Of a DNA stretch of 64,000 bases, positions 19,190 to 27,828 are shown piece after piece. The stretch's first letter is position 1. Each line of letters opens with the position of its first letter. A model generated the notes under the pieces. That model worked only from the letters and a program-made list of their open reading frames with translations. It made no database searches and was not told the DNA's origin. This DNA comes from Pseudomonas reinekei. Its GTDB lineage: Bacteria; Pseudomonadota; Gammaproteobacteria; Pseudomonadales; Pseudomonadaceae. The position numbers and the translations under genes were made by a program. The stretch spans positions 400,365 through 464,364 of the forward strand of contig NZ_MSTQ01000005.1 in assembly GCF_001945365.1 (NCBI RefSeq). Direction: 5' to 3'.

Positions 19190-19516
19190 ACCTGGTAAAG
19201 CGGAAATCATGCTTACAGTGGCAATCTCTCCGCTTTGCCAGTCCAGATTGTCTCGCTCAAAAATGTCGCCAAACAGGTGTGTTCGTAGAAATTCGTTAGC
19301 GACTGGTGCGAAGTCAAAAAGGGGACCTTGAACGGGCGCGCCCGAGAGCTTAGTCTGATTCGCTGTACCTGCAGCCATGAGCGCTTCTCCCTTGGGGCTC
19401 GGCGAACTGGGCTCTTTGCCAGGCGCATCATTTATGCCTAGCTGTTTTCGCGCCTCAATTACCGTCATCAGCTCCCCCAGGGCGTTTAGGCTTCTCGGAA
19501 ATCCTGCGTACGCATA
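19190..19516 (-). pseudogene. Carboxymuconolactone decarboxylase-family fragment
   Basis: The minus strand encodes YAYAGFPRSLNALGELMTVIEARKQLG... to ATVSMISALPG, the middle of a CMD/AhpD-fold protein as found beside many oxidoreductase genes. Both ends are missing: upstream of YAYAGF the reading frame runs into a tRNA-like sequence, and after ALPG it diverges. Roughly 110 codons remain in frame. It is a scar, not a working gene. Confidence 0.7.
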
Positions 19517-19556
19517 AATGGTCAATCTCGGAGAGCATGTATGACGGCATAGATGT

Positions 19557-19584
19557 CGGAGTTCGAATCTCTCCTTCACCGCCA
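19557..19584 (+). other. 3' end of a tRNA-Ser gene (attachment-site scar)
   Basis: The sequence ends GTTCGAATC...CTTCACCGCCA: a T-arm with the TTCGAAT loop, the acceptor 3' strand CTTCACC, discriminator G and encoded CCA. This is the 3' end of tRNA-Ser (GGA type) as I recall it for Pseudomonas. No D-arm, anticodon or 5' acceptor strand precedes it. Integrases of islands and phages recombine at tRNA 3' ends, so this is probably an att remnant. It abuts the CMD fragment. Confidence 0.65.
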
Positions 19585-19789
19585 CATTCAGTAAACGCAA
19601 GCCCCTGATTTTCGTAGAGAAAGTCGGTGGCTTGTGGTTTCTGGAGTCTGAAAAAGGGCCATATGGGACTGAGAGGGGACTGGCGCGCTATTTTGGTGCG
19701 AGACAGCCACATCATGAATGAGCGCCCAAGGCAGTGTGATCCGGTTGCATGAACTAAGCTTTTTAAACCTCTCGCCAAGGAAGACGCTC

Positions 19790-20008
19790 ATGCCAAATAG
19801 CCCAGACTCTAATATCGCCACGGCAGATGCGCTGACACTGCTTCTGCACAACCAGCATGCTCTGGGGGCGGCAATAGAGGAGATAACGAAATGGCTTTCA
19901 GACAATGGCGTAGAGGGCGTTGCAGATAGCGCATTTGTGGCCATGGAAACCTTGGACACAAATGCAAAAGCGATTACAGACGCGATTATGCAACTACGGC
20001 AGCTCTAG
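19790..20008 (+). CDS. Conserved small protein, 72 aa
   Basis: MPNSPDSNIATADALTLLLHNQHALGAAIEEITKWLSDNG... is a helical soluble protein with AAGGA 10 bases before the ATG at 19790. Small proteins of this look (LLLHNQHALGAAIEE) occur in Pseudomonas mobile regions, but no function is known to me. A longer in-frame reading exists without support. Confidence 0.6.
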   Translation: MPNSPDSNIATADALTLLLHNQHALGAAIEEITKWLSDNGVEGVADSAFVAMETLDTNAKAITDAIMQLRQL

Positions 20009-20304
20009 AGAATCACCGCCAGAGGGCAGCAGTTGGCCAGCAGGCGCTGCTCAAATGCGTCTAACAAAGTGAACGCGATAACGTGTATCGGTAGAACCGG
20101 CTTGGGGAGGCGCAAAGACCTGATCAGACATCGTGTTAGGACTTGGCTTGTTTAACTCTGGACCGTGTCCTCCAAGCGAAACTGACAATCTCGAATGATT
20201 CGCCCGAACCCGCCCGGTCAGGTCGCAAGGTGGGTCTGCCAGGTACCCTTGCCGCATGGTATAAATCCTCACTAATTTAAACTCATGATCAGGTCGGGGC
20301 CGTT

Positions 20305-21801
20305 ATGAAGGTCGAAGAGTTCGTCGGAAAATACAGAAATCATCCGATCTTATTTGTAGGAACCGGGGTCAGTCTTCGCTATCTGAGCCAGTCCTATACT
20401 TGGGATGGCTTACTCAGGAAGATTTCTTGCGACCTACGTGGTTCTGATGAATTTTATTACGACATTAAAGCGGAATGCGAAGTGGATGGTGAGTTCCGAT
20501 ACGACCTGATAGCTACGAAACTGGAAGATGTCTTTAATAAAGAAATTGCGCGTGATCGCGACGGTGCACTGAAGTTTGTTAATGATACTTTCTATGAAAA
20601 CATGAAAAATGGGGTGAGCATCAGCCGGCTCAAAATCTACATTGCTCACCTTCTCGGCGAAGTAAACATCAGGGAAGAGTACGGTGGTGAGCTTGCCGCT
20701 CTCAAGCGCGCCAGTAAAAACATAGGATCCATCATAACAACCAACTATGACCGATTCTTGGAGCAATTTTTTGAGTTTTCGCCGCTAATTGGCAATGATA
20801 TATTGCTGAGTAACCCCTATGGATCGGTTTACAAAATTCATGGGTGTGTAGATCACCCTACAAAAATTATTATTAGCGAAGCTGATTATAAGGATTTTTT
20901 CGCTCGGTACGAACTGATTCGGGCTCAGTTGCTGTCTTTATTTATACACAACCCGATCGTGTTTATCGGTTACAGCGTAAGCGATGAGAACATTAAAGCT
21001 CTCTTGCGTACAATATTCACATACGTGAAACCGAATTCTGATCACGCGAAAAAAATTAGGGAAAATTTCTTACTAATTGAATACGAGGCAGAGTCGAACT
21101 CCACCGATATTACTGAGCATGACATTGATCTTGAGGGGTTCTCTTCCACTATCAGAATCAATAAGATCAAAACTGACAATTTTGCAGCTGTCTATGAGGC
21201 GATTTCGAAGCTTGCGTTACCGGTAACTGCGATGGATGTTCGCAAGGTTCAAAATATCGTCAAAGAGATTTTTGCGGGTGGTGAAATTAAAGTCACCATT
21301 ACAGAAGATTTGGATACTTTGAAAAACAGCGATAAAATTTTAGCCATCGGTTCCTCCAAAACGATCCAGTACCAATACTTCACAATCTCCGAAATGATCG
21401 GAAATTATTTCAAGATTCTAGAAGAATCGAATTATCAACTACTTGAACTAATAAATAAGCAAAAAATTCAATCAGGTCAGTTTTTTCCGGTATTTGGTTT
21501 CTCTAAGGTTTGTAAGACTCTGAAGGATGAAGAACGGCTTAAATTGCAGCAGAAAGCCAAAATCGAGACAATCGTGGAAGCAACAAAGGAGCGAGTTAGG
21601 ACCGACCACAACACTATCAAAGCTATTTTGGATGATGAAGCAGTTGCACAAACTAATAAGTCAGCATCAATCATCTGGTCGGTTTACCACCGCAAAGTCA
21701 CCGTTGATGATCTTGAGCAGTATTTAAAGTCTTACGTTGATCGGAATTGTACCGAATTTAAAAGGTTGCTATGTGCCTACGATCTGCTCAAGCACGGCTA
21801 A
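20305..21801 (+). CDS. SIR2-family protein, probable NAD-directed defence effector
   Basis: A 498-residue protein with a SIR2_2-type NAD-binding domain in residues 1-300: GTGVS at 19-23, TTNYD at 145-149, the HG pair at 179-180 (VYKIHGC) and GYS at 222-224 (IVFIGYSVSDENI). The C-terminal 200 residues are helical and unassigned. Bacterial SIR2 proteins of this kind commonly hydrolyse NAD on phage infection. The gene is notably AT-rich next to the core genome and stands alone: nearest genes are 300 bp upstream and 470 bp downstream. Confidence 0.85.
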   Translation: MKVEEFVGKYRNHPILFVGTGVSLRYLSQSYTWDGLLRKISCDLRGSDEFYYDIKAECEVDGEFRYDLIATKLEDVFNKEIARDRDGALKFVNDTFYENMKNGVSISRLKIYIAHLLGEVNIREEYGGELAALKRASKNIGSIITTNYDRFLEQFFEFSPLIGNDILLSNPYGSVYKIHGCVDHPTKIIISEADYKDFFARYELIRAQLLSLFIHNPIVFIGYSVSDENIKALLRTIFTYVKPNSDHAKKIRENFLLIEYEAESNSTDITEHDIDLEGFSSTIRINKIKTDNFAAVYEAISKLALPVTAMDVRKVQNIVKEIFAGGEIKVTITEDLDTLKNSDKILAIGSSKTIQYQYFTISEMIGNYFKILEESNYQLLELINKQKIQSGQFFPVFGFSKVCKTLKDEERLKLQQKAKIETIVEATKERVRTDHNTIKAILDDEAVAQTNKSASIIWSVYHRKVTVDDLEQYLKSYVDRNCTEFKRLLCAYDLLKHG

Positions 21802-22270
21802 TGCGTTTAACTAATTGTTAGTAGACGATAAAAATGTTCAGTAAATTTTCGGCATTCTCGCCTGGAACGTTCCTTGCCCATGTGTAACTCGCCGTCTAGC
21901 TAAGTCACAAGAGCGCAGCTTGCTATCGATAGCAAAATTGAAAAGCGCTAAATCTCTCGTGCCCCTAGCAAGCTGAAGCCTCACCCGTATGGCCTTCCGC
22001 TCCGAGATCGCAGCCACGTCGCTATCATCTTGGGCCCGGTCTCTATGGCTGGCCTAACGTAATCTCGGCTCTACTCGTGGCTAAGAACGTTTGTGAAAAA
22101 TGCCGCAGCTAATACAACCTTGTGGATAGCCGAGGGATAAAAACCCCATGCTCGTCGCGACACGCGAGGCTTGAAGAAATTGCCGGGACTACCATGACCA
22201 ATGGTGGTGCTAAGCGTGCAGGAAGAGAGCAAAATGCGATCACAGCATCCAGGCTTATGGGAAGTAGCGG
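21802..22270. other. 469-bp gap without a recognisable gene
   Basis: No ORF with family similarity or ribosome-binding site was found on either strand. It lies between the SIR2 gene and a two-gene unit whose promoter it should hold. A diverged gene or RNA cannot be excluded. Confidence 0.5.
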
Positions 22271-22672
22271 ATGAACCTCTCACAGCTGACTGATTTTTTT
22301 GACAGGCAGTACACGCCGCTGGACGGCTGCAGTTTATCTGCACGAGAGGCTGAAATCGCTGTTCGCGAAAAACTTCCATCCCGTCCATTTTGCTTGGTTA
22401 AGCATTGGACAATCCTTGATCTGCAAGTGAGCGCTGATGAGCTTGAAGCTCTGCGCTCGCGAGGGCTGGAGCCAGTGATGGTTTATGCATCGAGCGTTGT
22501 TCTGGACAGTCGTGGACGCTATCAGCCAGGAGATTGGGTGCGCAGCTCTTTCCACACTAGCCATGGGCCGCCGGGCTTCTTCATCACCAAAAACACCGTT
22601 TACCTGCTACTCGGCATGGGAAAGCGGCAGGTGATAACTATGGCTGACCTTAATGCACTTACGGGACAGTGA
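22271..22672 (+). CDS. Unknown protein coupled to an antitoxin-like gene, 133 aa
   Basis: MNLSQLTDFFDRQYTPLDGCSLSAREAEIAVREKLP... Later segments are VYASSVVLDSRGRYQPGDWVRSSFHTSH and GFFITKNTVYLLLGMGKRQVI, suggesting a compact alpha/beta fold. GGAAG lies upstream of the ATG. It resembles DUF6957-type proteins seen in Pseudomonas mobile elements, but I am not sure. It precedes the AbrB/ParS-like gene; if the latter uses its most upstream GTG the two overlap by four bases. Confidence 0.6.
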   Translation: MNLSQLTDFFDRQYTPLDGCSLSAREAEIAVREKLPSRPFCLVKHWTILDLQVSADELEALRSRGLEPVMVYASSVVLDSRGRYQPGDWVRSSFHTSHGPPGFFITKNTVYLLLGMGKRQVITMADLNALTGQ

Positions 22673-22722
22673 CTTCACCACTCATGCACCCGATGCCACC
22701 CGCAAGGTCGAGGTTGACGATT

Positions 22723-23331
22723 ATGGAGAAGCGTAGGGTTTGGGTTGTACGCTGCGAATACCCCAACGACGGCAGCGCAGACGTCATCGTCAACCTGCCA
22801 AACGAGCTCTTGAAACAATTGGGCCTGGGGTTAGGAGATCTTTTACAAATCGAATTTGAACAGGGCGTCATAATATTGCGCCCTGTCGCTAAATCATCAG
22901 GCGGCGTTTTAAGCGATAGACAACAGTCGCGCGCAACTGCTTCGCTGACTTATCGCCAACGGCTGAGGCATCTCCTTCACCTTCCTACCGAGACCACAGA
23001 TCAACAGATACACGACCTGATCGAGTTGGGTTTCACTTCGAACAACGTGCGAGCACTTATTGATTTGGGCGTGCTCAATACCGATTTGCAAGGCAGATTG
23101 TCCAGCGGAGGACACTCAACAGCAGATGAAAGCGACTACGTCTTCAGGATCGCTCACATCCTCAGCCTGGCTGAGATCTTTTTTGGTGACATTGAAAAAG
23201 CCATCCGTTGGCTCTCCAAACCCAAGACGCAATTTGCTGGCAAAACTCCTTTTCAAATGCTTTCCACCAGTCCCGGCACGCGTCGAGTAGAAGAGCTTTT
23301 GGCTCAGGGCACCGAGGGAATGACCCTTTGA
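22723..23331 (+). CDS. SpoVT/AbrB-like plus ParS/MbcA-like antitoxin
   Basis: A 202-residue protein. Residues about 5-55 look like a swapped-hairpin AbrB/MazE DNA-binding domain (RVWVVRCEYPNDGSADVIVNLPNELLKQLGLGLGDLLQIEF). The C-terminus, about 145-200, is a DUF2384 (Xre/ParS/MbcA toxin-binding) domain (ILSLAEIFFGDIEKAIRWLSKPKTQFAGKTPFQML, then GTRRVEELL). I chose the ATG with GAGG upstream; an alternative GTG at 22669 overlaps the previous stop. ParS/MbcA domains normally neutralise RES-domain toxins, but no RES gene is adjacent. Confidence 0.72.
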   Translation: MEKRRVWVVRCEYPNDGSADVIVNLPNELLKQLGLGLGDLLQIEFEQGVIILRPVAKSSGGVLSDRQQSRATASLTYRQRLRHLLHLPTETTDQQIHDLIELGFTSNNVRALIDLGVLNTDLQGRLSSGGHSTADESDYVFRIAHILSLAEIFFGDIEKAIRWLSKPKTQFAGKTPFQMLSTSPGTRRVEELLAQGTEGMTL

Positions 23332-23458
23332 GCCCCTAAATTGGCTGGACAGCTTCATAGCTATCCCACAGCGGCTGAGATATCGTAAGGCCACTATCAT
23401 TGTGCGCGAGTCGGCCGTCTGACATCTCAGCGACCAAGTGCATGAACAGGGAAGTCAC

Positions 23459-24622
23459 ATGTCGTCGATACCAATGGAGTACCACGGTCGTGAGCAGGCT
23501 TACGTAAAGCACACCATACTCAAGACCTATCTCCAACGCCTCTTTATGATCATCGGTCGAAATGAGACCGTGATTAATTACGTAGATTGTTTCGCAGGGC
23601 CATGGTCGGAAGAGTCTGAAGACTTGCACGACACCTCCATCGGAATCTCACTGCGTCTGATGAAGGATTGTGCCAAATCACTCGAAGAAGTGCATGGATG
23701 CAAAGTGAAGTTTCGCGCGTTGTACATCGAGAAAAACAAGACCGCCTTTGCGAAACTCAAAAATTTTCTCGACAACGATACCAGTGAGTGTGTGTCATCA
23801 CGCTGCATCCAAGGCGACTACACCACCAAGATCGACGAAGTTGCTGCCTGGGCATCCCATCACTTCACCTTCTTCTTCATAGATCCCAAAGGATGGAACA
23901 AGGTTATCAATGCGCCGGTACTGGCTCCGTTGCTAGCGTTGAACAAAGCTGAATTTCTGATCAACTTCATGTATGACTTCCTCAACAGAGCCATGGCGAT
24001 GAAGTCACAACAGACCAATGTCGAGGAGTTGCTGGGTAAGACCGTAAAGTTTTCGGGTGATGAGACAGCCGCGCAGCGCCAACAGATCATCGTCTCGCAG
24101 TACCGCCAAGCCATCTGCTCCCTATATGGCGGGCGCTCAGCCCATGTGACAGTCGAACGGCCCGGCATGGATCGAGTGTTGTATTTTCTGATTTATCTGA
24201 CTCGCCATCCCAAGGGTCTGATTGTCTTCAAAGAAGCCGCAGAGCAAATGCACATGCTCCAGCGCGTCAGCCAATTCGAGACAAAACTGCGCCACCAATC
24301 GAGCAAGCGCGCACCAGTCGATGATCTCTTTGGTGGCTTCGAAGAACCTGAAGTGATGCACGCCCAAGATAACCGAACACTTGCGAAAACCTATGTGCTG
24401 GCGCAACTCTCCTCCGGGGCCTTGCTCATCGACAACGAGTGCTGGGCGGGTTTTCTGGAACAAACCGATTTCTATCCTAGCGACTTCCAGCTTGCCTTCA
24501 AAGAACTTGTGAAGGAGGGGAAAATAGTGAACTTGGACGTGGAGGTTAAAAAACGGACGAAAAAGCCGGTAAGACCAAACTGGGCAAGAGCAAGCGAGCA
24601 CTGGGCACTGACACAAAAATAA
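23459..24622 (+). CDS. tcmP: Three-Cys-motif partner protein TcmP (first copy)
   Basis: A 387-residue protein whose N-terminus MEYHGREQAYVKHTILKTYLQRLF and INYVDCFAGPW, then IEKNKTAFAKL and FFFIDPKGW, are those of the TcmP family (TIGR04474), which has a Rossmann/methyltransferase-like fold. These proteins occur beside DUF5131 (Gp37/Gp68) proteins. I took the ATG at 23459 because GGGAAG precedes it. The partner DUF5131 gene is 245 bp downstream across a hairpin, with a second TcmP after it. The biochemical role is unknown. Confidence 0.85.
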   Translation: MSSIPMEYHGREQAYVKHTILKTYLQRLFMIIGRNETVINYVDCFAGPWSEESEDLHDTSIGISLRLMKDCAKSLEEVHGCKVKFRALYIEKNKTAFAKLKNFLDNDTSECVSSRCIQGDYTTKIDEVAAWASHHFTFFFIDPKGWNKVINAPVLAPLLALNKAEFLINFMYDFLNRAMAMKSQQTNVEELLGKTVKFSGDETAAQRQQIIVSQYRQAICSLYGGRSAHVTVERPGMDRVLYFLIYLTRHPKGLIVFKEAAEQMHMLQRVSQFETKLRHQSSKRAPVDDLFGGFEEPEVMHAQDNRTLAKTYVLAQLSSGALLIDNECWAGFLEQTDFYPSDFQLAFKELVKEGKIVNLDVEVKKRTKKPVRPNWARASEHWALTQK

Positions 24623-24700
24623 CCAAATAAAAAACCTATCTACTGATAATTTGAAACGATACTAAACTCCAAAAAAAATAAAGCTTTACATAACTAACTG

Positions 24701-24724
24701 TGGCGCCTTAACTTTATGGCGCCA
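24701..24724 (+). terminator. Hairpin between tcmP1 and the DUF5131 gene
   Basis: TGGCGCC / GGCGCCA around a 10-base AT-rich loop, followed by AAATATTTTG. It may end tcmP1 transcription or be an operator; the same GGCGCC core is used in the terminator at 29777. The gap 24623-24867 is AT-rich and likely holds a promoter for the next operon. Confidence 0.5.
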
Positions 24725-24867
24725 AATATTTTGCCTATATTTTCCAAGCATATGTGTTATGCTCAAAATTTGGCAGGAACTCGAAAAAACTCTAAGCATT
24801 TCGATGATCAGAGTTTAAACCCGAATCCGTTATTAAGATCTTCCTGCACGACAGGAGTTTAAGTGCA

Positions 24868-25611
24868 ATGAGTACCCAGACGAGTATTGAATGGACTGAA
24901 ATGACTTGGAACCCAATTGTTGGGTGCACCAAGGTATCACCGGGCTGCAAACATTGTTATGCGGAAAATATGGCTCACCGCCTGCAAGCAATGGGAACGC
25001 CTGGCTACGAGAATGGATTCAAGCTCAGCCTGCGTCCGGAGAAATTGCGTGAACCACTGCTGCGCAAAAAGCCGACTATTTACTTTGTAAACTCGATGTC
25101 GGATCTATTTCATGAAAAAGTCCCCGACCACTACATTGATCAGGTCTTTGACGTCATCCGGGACGCAACGCAGCACACCTTTCAGATCCTTACAAAGCGC
25201 GCAGAAAGGCTGGCGGACTACTTCACCAAGCGCACGCCTCCGACCAATGCGTGGCTGGGCGTTTCAGTTGAAGACAAGGCTTATGGCGTTCCTCGCATCG
25301 ATTGCCTGCGTAAAGTAAACGCGACGATCAGATTCCTCTCCGCAGAACCTCTTTTGGAAGACCTGGGTGAAATCGACCTGACCGACATTCATTGGGTAAT
25401 TGTCGGTGGAGAATCGGGCAACAAGGCACGTCCGATGCAGCAGGAATGGGTCGACAATATTCATCGCCAATGCGACGAATATGGCTCAGCCTTCTTCTTC
25501 AAGCAATGGGGCGGCTGGGGTGCAGACGGCGTCAAGCGCTCGAAGAAAGCCAATGGTCGACTGCTAAACGGTCAAACCTGGGATGAAATACCTCTGTTGA
25601 ATTTAGCCTGA
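24868..25611 (+). CDS. DUF5131 (phage Gp37/Gp68) three-Cys-motif protein
   Basis: A 247-residue member of the Gp37/Gp68 family. The three-Cys motif C20-x6-C27-x2-C30 (GCTKVSPGCKHCYAE) is that of a radical-SAM-like Fe-S cluster site. IEWTEMTWNPIVGCTKVS, YFVNSMSDLFHE, FQILTKRAERL and WLGVSVED are family landmarks. AGGAG precedes the ATG. It is 16 bases upstream of a second TcmP gene, so the two are co-transcribed. Function and substrate are unproven; members occur in phages and mobile elements. Confidence 0.9.
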   Translation: MSTQTSIEWTEMTWNPIVGCTKVSPGCKHCYAENMAHRLQAMGTPGYENGFKLSLRPEKLREPLLRKKPTIYFVNSMSDLFHEKVPDHYIDQVFDVIRDATQHTFQILTKRAERLADYFTKRTPPTNAWLGVSVEDKAYGVPRIDCLRKVNATIRFLSAEPLLEDLGEIDLTDIHWVIVGGESGNKARPMQQEWVDNIHRQCDEYGSAFFFKQWGGWGADGVKRSKKANGRLLNGQTWDEIPLLNLA

Positions 25612-25627
25612 GTTAGGGACTCTCCGA

Positions 25628-26959
25628 ATGGCCAAGGATGAAAAGTACGAATGGAACATTTCCACAGGAACGTATCCCCAGATCGATCCTCACAGCAAGA
25701 TCAAGCACAAGATCATTGAGGACTATATCCGTACCTACATCACGGTTGTGATGAGCAATCAGCGAATTCCCAAGATAGGGATAAACATCATCGATGGCTT
25801 CTGCGGGGGTGGTGTTTACAAAGACGATGACGGCCTAGGTACTCATTACGGATCGCCCATTATTGCTCTGGATACCGTCCAGCAAACCGTCGCAGAGCTC
25901 AATATTTTGAGAAGGCAGGAACGCGAGGTCAGAGCCAGATATTATTTCGTTGACATCAAGAAAGACAATATCGATTACCTGCGTGCGGTGCTCTTCGAGA
26001 AAGGCTATAGCCACCTCATTGATCAAAATGTATTTCTGTTGAAGTCGCGCTTCACTAATGCCCTTGCCGCCCTCATTGATCGGATAAAAAAATTCAAGCT
26101 GTCTGAACGCGCACTCTTCCTTCTCGACCAGTACGCTTACAAGGACGTACCGTTTTCAAGCATACGAACCATTTTCAAACAAGTAGAAAATGCCGAGGTG
26201 TTGCTGACGTTCAACGTGGACAGCCTAATTGACTACCTGTCCGAGCGAGACGAAAACCGCAAAGCACTGCAAAACATCGACCTGGAGAAATACATTCCTT
26301 GGGACAAGCTCCCAACCTTCAAAGCCACCATGCGCAGGGAATGGCAGCACCTTATTCAAAGATTTTTGGCGGAAGGAATCCTGAGAGAAAGCGGTGCAGA
26401 GTTCATGACCGTCTTCTTCATCACGCCCTTCGGCTCTAACCCAAGAACGTACTGGTTTATTCATCTTGCCAAAAGCTACCGCGCCAATGCGGTGATGAAA
26501 GAAATTCACTGGAAATACGGTAATCACTTTTCGCACTCCATGACGCCGGCACTCTTCGTGGGCTACGACACTAAACGCGATATCCAGGTCACCGATCAGC
26601 AAAACCTCGGTTTTGGTGATGAGCATTTCTTCGATGGGGTGACGAGCAAGCGCATTGAGACAGAGCTTTCTGAATTGCTGCCTCGAAAGATCTACGAGCA
26701 GCCCACACAGTCATTCGGCATGATGATGAGAGCCATGGCGAACGGAACAATGGCCAACGAAAGCATCGTTCGTGAAGCATTGCACATGCCCATCCTGTGC
26801 AAGGATATTGAAGTCTTCGACAAGGATGGACGAACCAAACGCCGCAAAGGCAGCAGCATCAAGTCCACTGACATTCTTGTGCCAGCGTCTCAGCGCACAA
26901 TGTTTTTCGCTCAGCCTGTGACTCACCCTCGCAAAGCTCAGCCAGACAGCGAAGATTAA
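25628..26959 (+). CDS. tcmP: Three-Cys-motif partner protein TcmP (second, diverged copy)
   Basis: A 443-residue TcmP-like protein: HSKIKHKIIEDYIRTYITVVMSNQR, INIIDGFCGGGVY, YYFVDIKKDNIDYL and ALFLLDQYAYKDV correspond to the fold of the first copy but the sequences differ strongly. It carries a longer C-terminal region with a basic patch (KDGRTKRRKGSS). It directly follows the DUF5131 gene. Two unlike partners around one three-Cys protein suggest a multi-protein complex. Confidence 0.82.
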   Translation: MAKDEKYEWNISTGTYPQIDPHSKIKHKIIEDYIRTYITVVMSNQRIPKIGINIIDGFCGGGVYKDDDGLGTHYGSPIIALDTVQQTVAELNILRRQEREVRARYYFVDIKKDNIDYLRAVLFEKGYSHLIDQNVFLLKSRFTNALAALIDRIKKFKLSERALFLLDQYAYKDVPFSSIRTIFKQVENAEVLLTFNVDSLIDYLSERDENRKALQNIDLEKYIPWDKLPTFKATMRREWQHLIQRFLAEGILRESGAEFMTVFFITPFGSNPRTYWFIHLAKSYRANAVMKEIHWKYGNHFSHSMTPALFVGYDTKRDIQVTDQQNLGFGDEHFFDGVTSKRIETELSELLPRKIYEQPTQSFGMMMRAMANGTMANESIVREALHMPILCKDIEVFDKDGRTKRRKGSSIKSTDILVPASQRTMFFAQPVTHPRKAQPDSED

Positions 26960-27041
26960 TCACCGTTTTCCCCAAACCTTATTGCTCTCAGATCCCGTTG
27001 TGGGTGGTGAGCATTTTCGTTGCTTTGTATTGGAGCGGTTA

Positions 27042-27488
27042 ATGGAACGTAGAAAATTGACTTGGGCCTTACTGATCAGCCTCGTCTTGATGTTTTGTGG
27101 TGTGGTGCAGGCCCAGCAGCCACCGGTGATGGCTCAACGACCGCAGAGTGAGCCTTATGAAGTGACTCAGGGCACCTTTCTCAACATCACCTTGGAGCGT
27201 GTCGATCCTGACCATGTATCCGCAATGCTCTATGAGAATGTTTATGACGACTTCGAGAACGTGGCCATTCCAAGAGGTAGCCGCCTATTTGGTCGGCAAA
27301 TCAGCAAGGTCAACGACAGGTACGACGTGTACTTCACCCAACTGCAGTTGGGCAGCACTGGACAGACGCTCACTCTCGACCCACCGTTGCAAGCCACGTC
27401 GCCTCTGGGATCAGCCGGGATTACCAATTTCAAACCAGACGCAACCGCCGCGACCATCTGGCGTCGAGATCAAGTCATACCTCATTAA
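27042..27488 (+). CDS. Small secreted protein, VirB10/TrbI-like beta domain (tentative)
   Basis: A 148-residue protein with a clear Sec signal peptide (MERRKLTWALLISLVLMFCGVVQA, cleavage before QQP). The mature part (VTQGTFLNITLERVDP, YDDFENVAIPRGSRLFGRQISKVNDRYDVYFTQLQL) recalls the beta-barrel of VirB10/TrbI-type proteins, in which 'IPRGSRLxG' is common, but it is far too short to be one. GGAG lies six bases before the ATG. It may be a periplasmic remnant or a specialised adaptor. Confidence 0.6.
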   Translation: MERRKLTWALLISLVLMFCGVVQAQQPPVMAQRPQSEPYEVTQGTFLNITLERVDPDHVSAMLYENVYDDFENVAIPRGSRLFGRQISKVNDRYDVYFTQLQLGSTGQTLTLDPPLQATSPLGSAGITNFKPDATAATIWRRDQVIPH

Positions 27489-27828
27489 CTCAAAATAATC
27501 GCGACAATGAGATCTCAATCCATCGTTCAGTGCATTTGAGTACCGTCAGACTAGCACTACTCACACAGCCAAATGTTTGGGATCAGAGGTCGGTTCAACG
27601 CGCTTCTGTCAGAGAAAGCCCGCGTGCCCATTCAAAGCTCTAAATCTCTTCATGAAATCCAGTTCATCTGTCGACGAGCGGTTGGCCAATGATGGCCATA
27701 ACCCATCAAAAAAGATAATCTACGCGCCAAATGATAGGCAGAATTGCCTATTTTTCGGCTAACCTGAGTCTGAAAGCATGGCGCTAAGTGGCTCAGTTTT
27801 TTCAACCTCAAAATTTCCAAGTGGAATC

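Noticed and set aside
20056..20160. GTCTAAC ... GTTAGGA, reminiscent of an integron attC site
   Set aside because: The second core lacks the final pyrimidine of GTTRRRY, the inner arms do not pair, and there is no integrase or cassette array.
20051..20272. 73-codon minus-strand ORF before the SIR2 gene
   Set aside because: No family similarity, atypical composition, and it covers the region expected to hold the SIR2 promoter.
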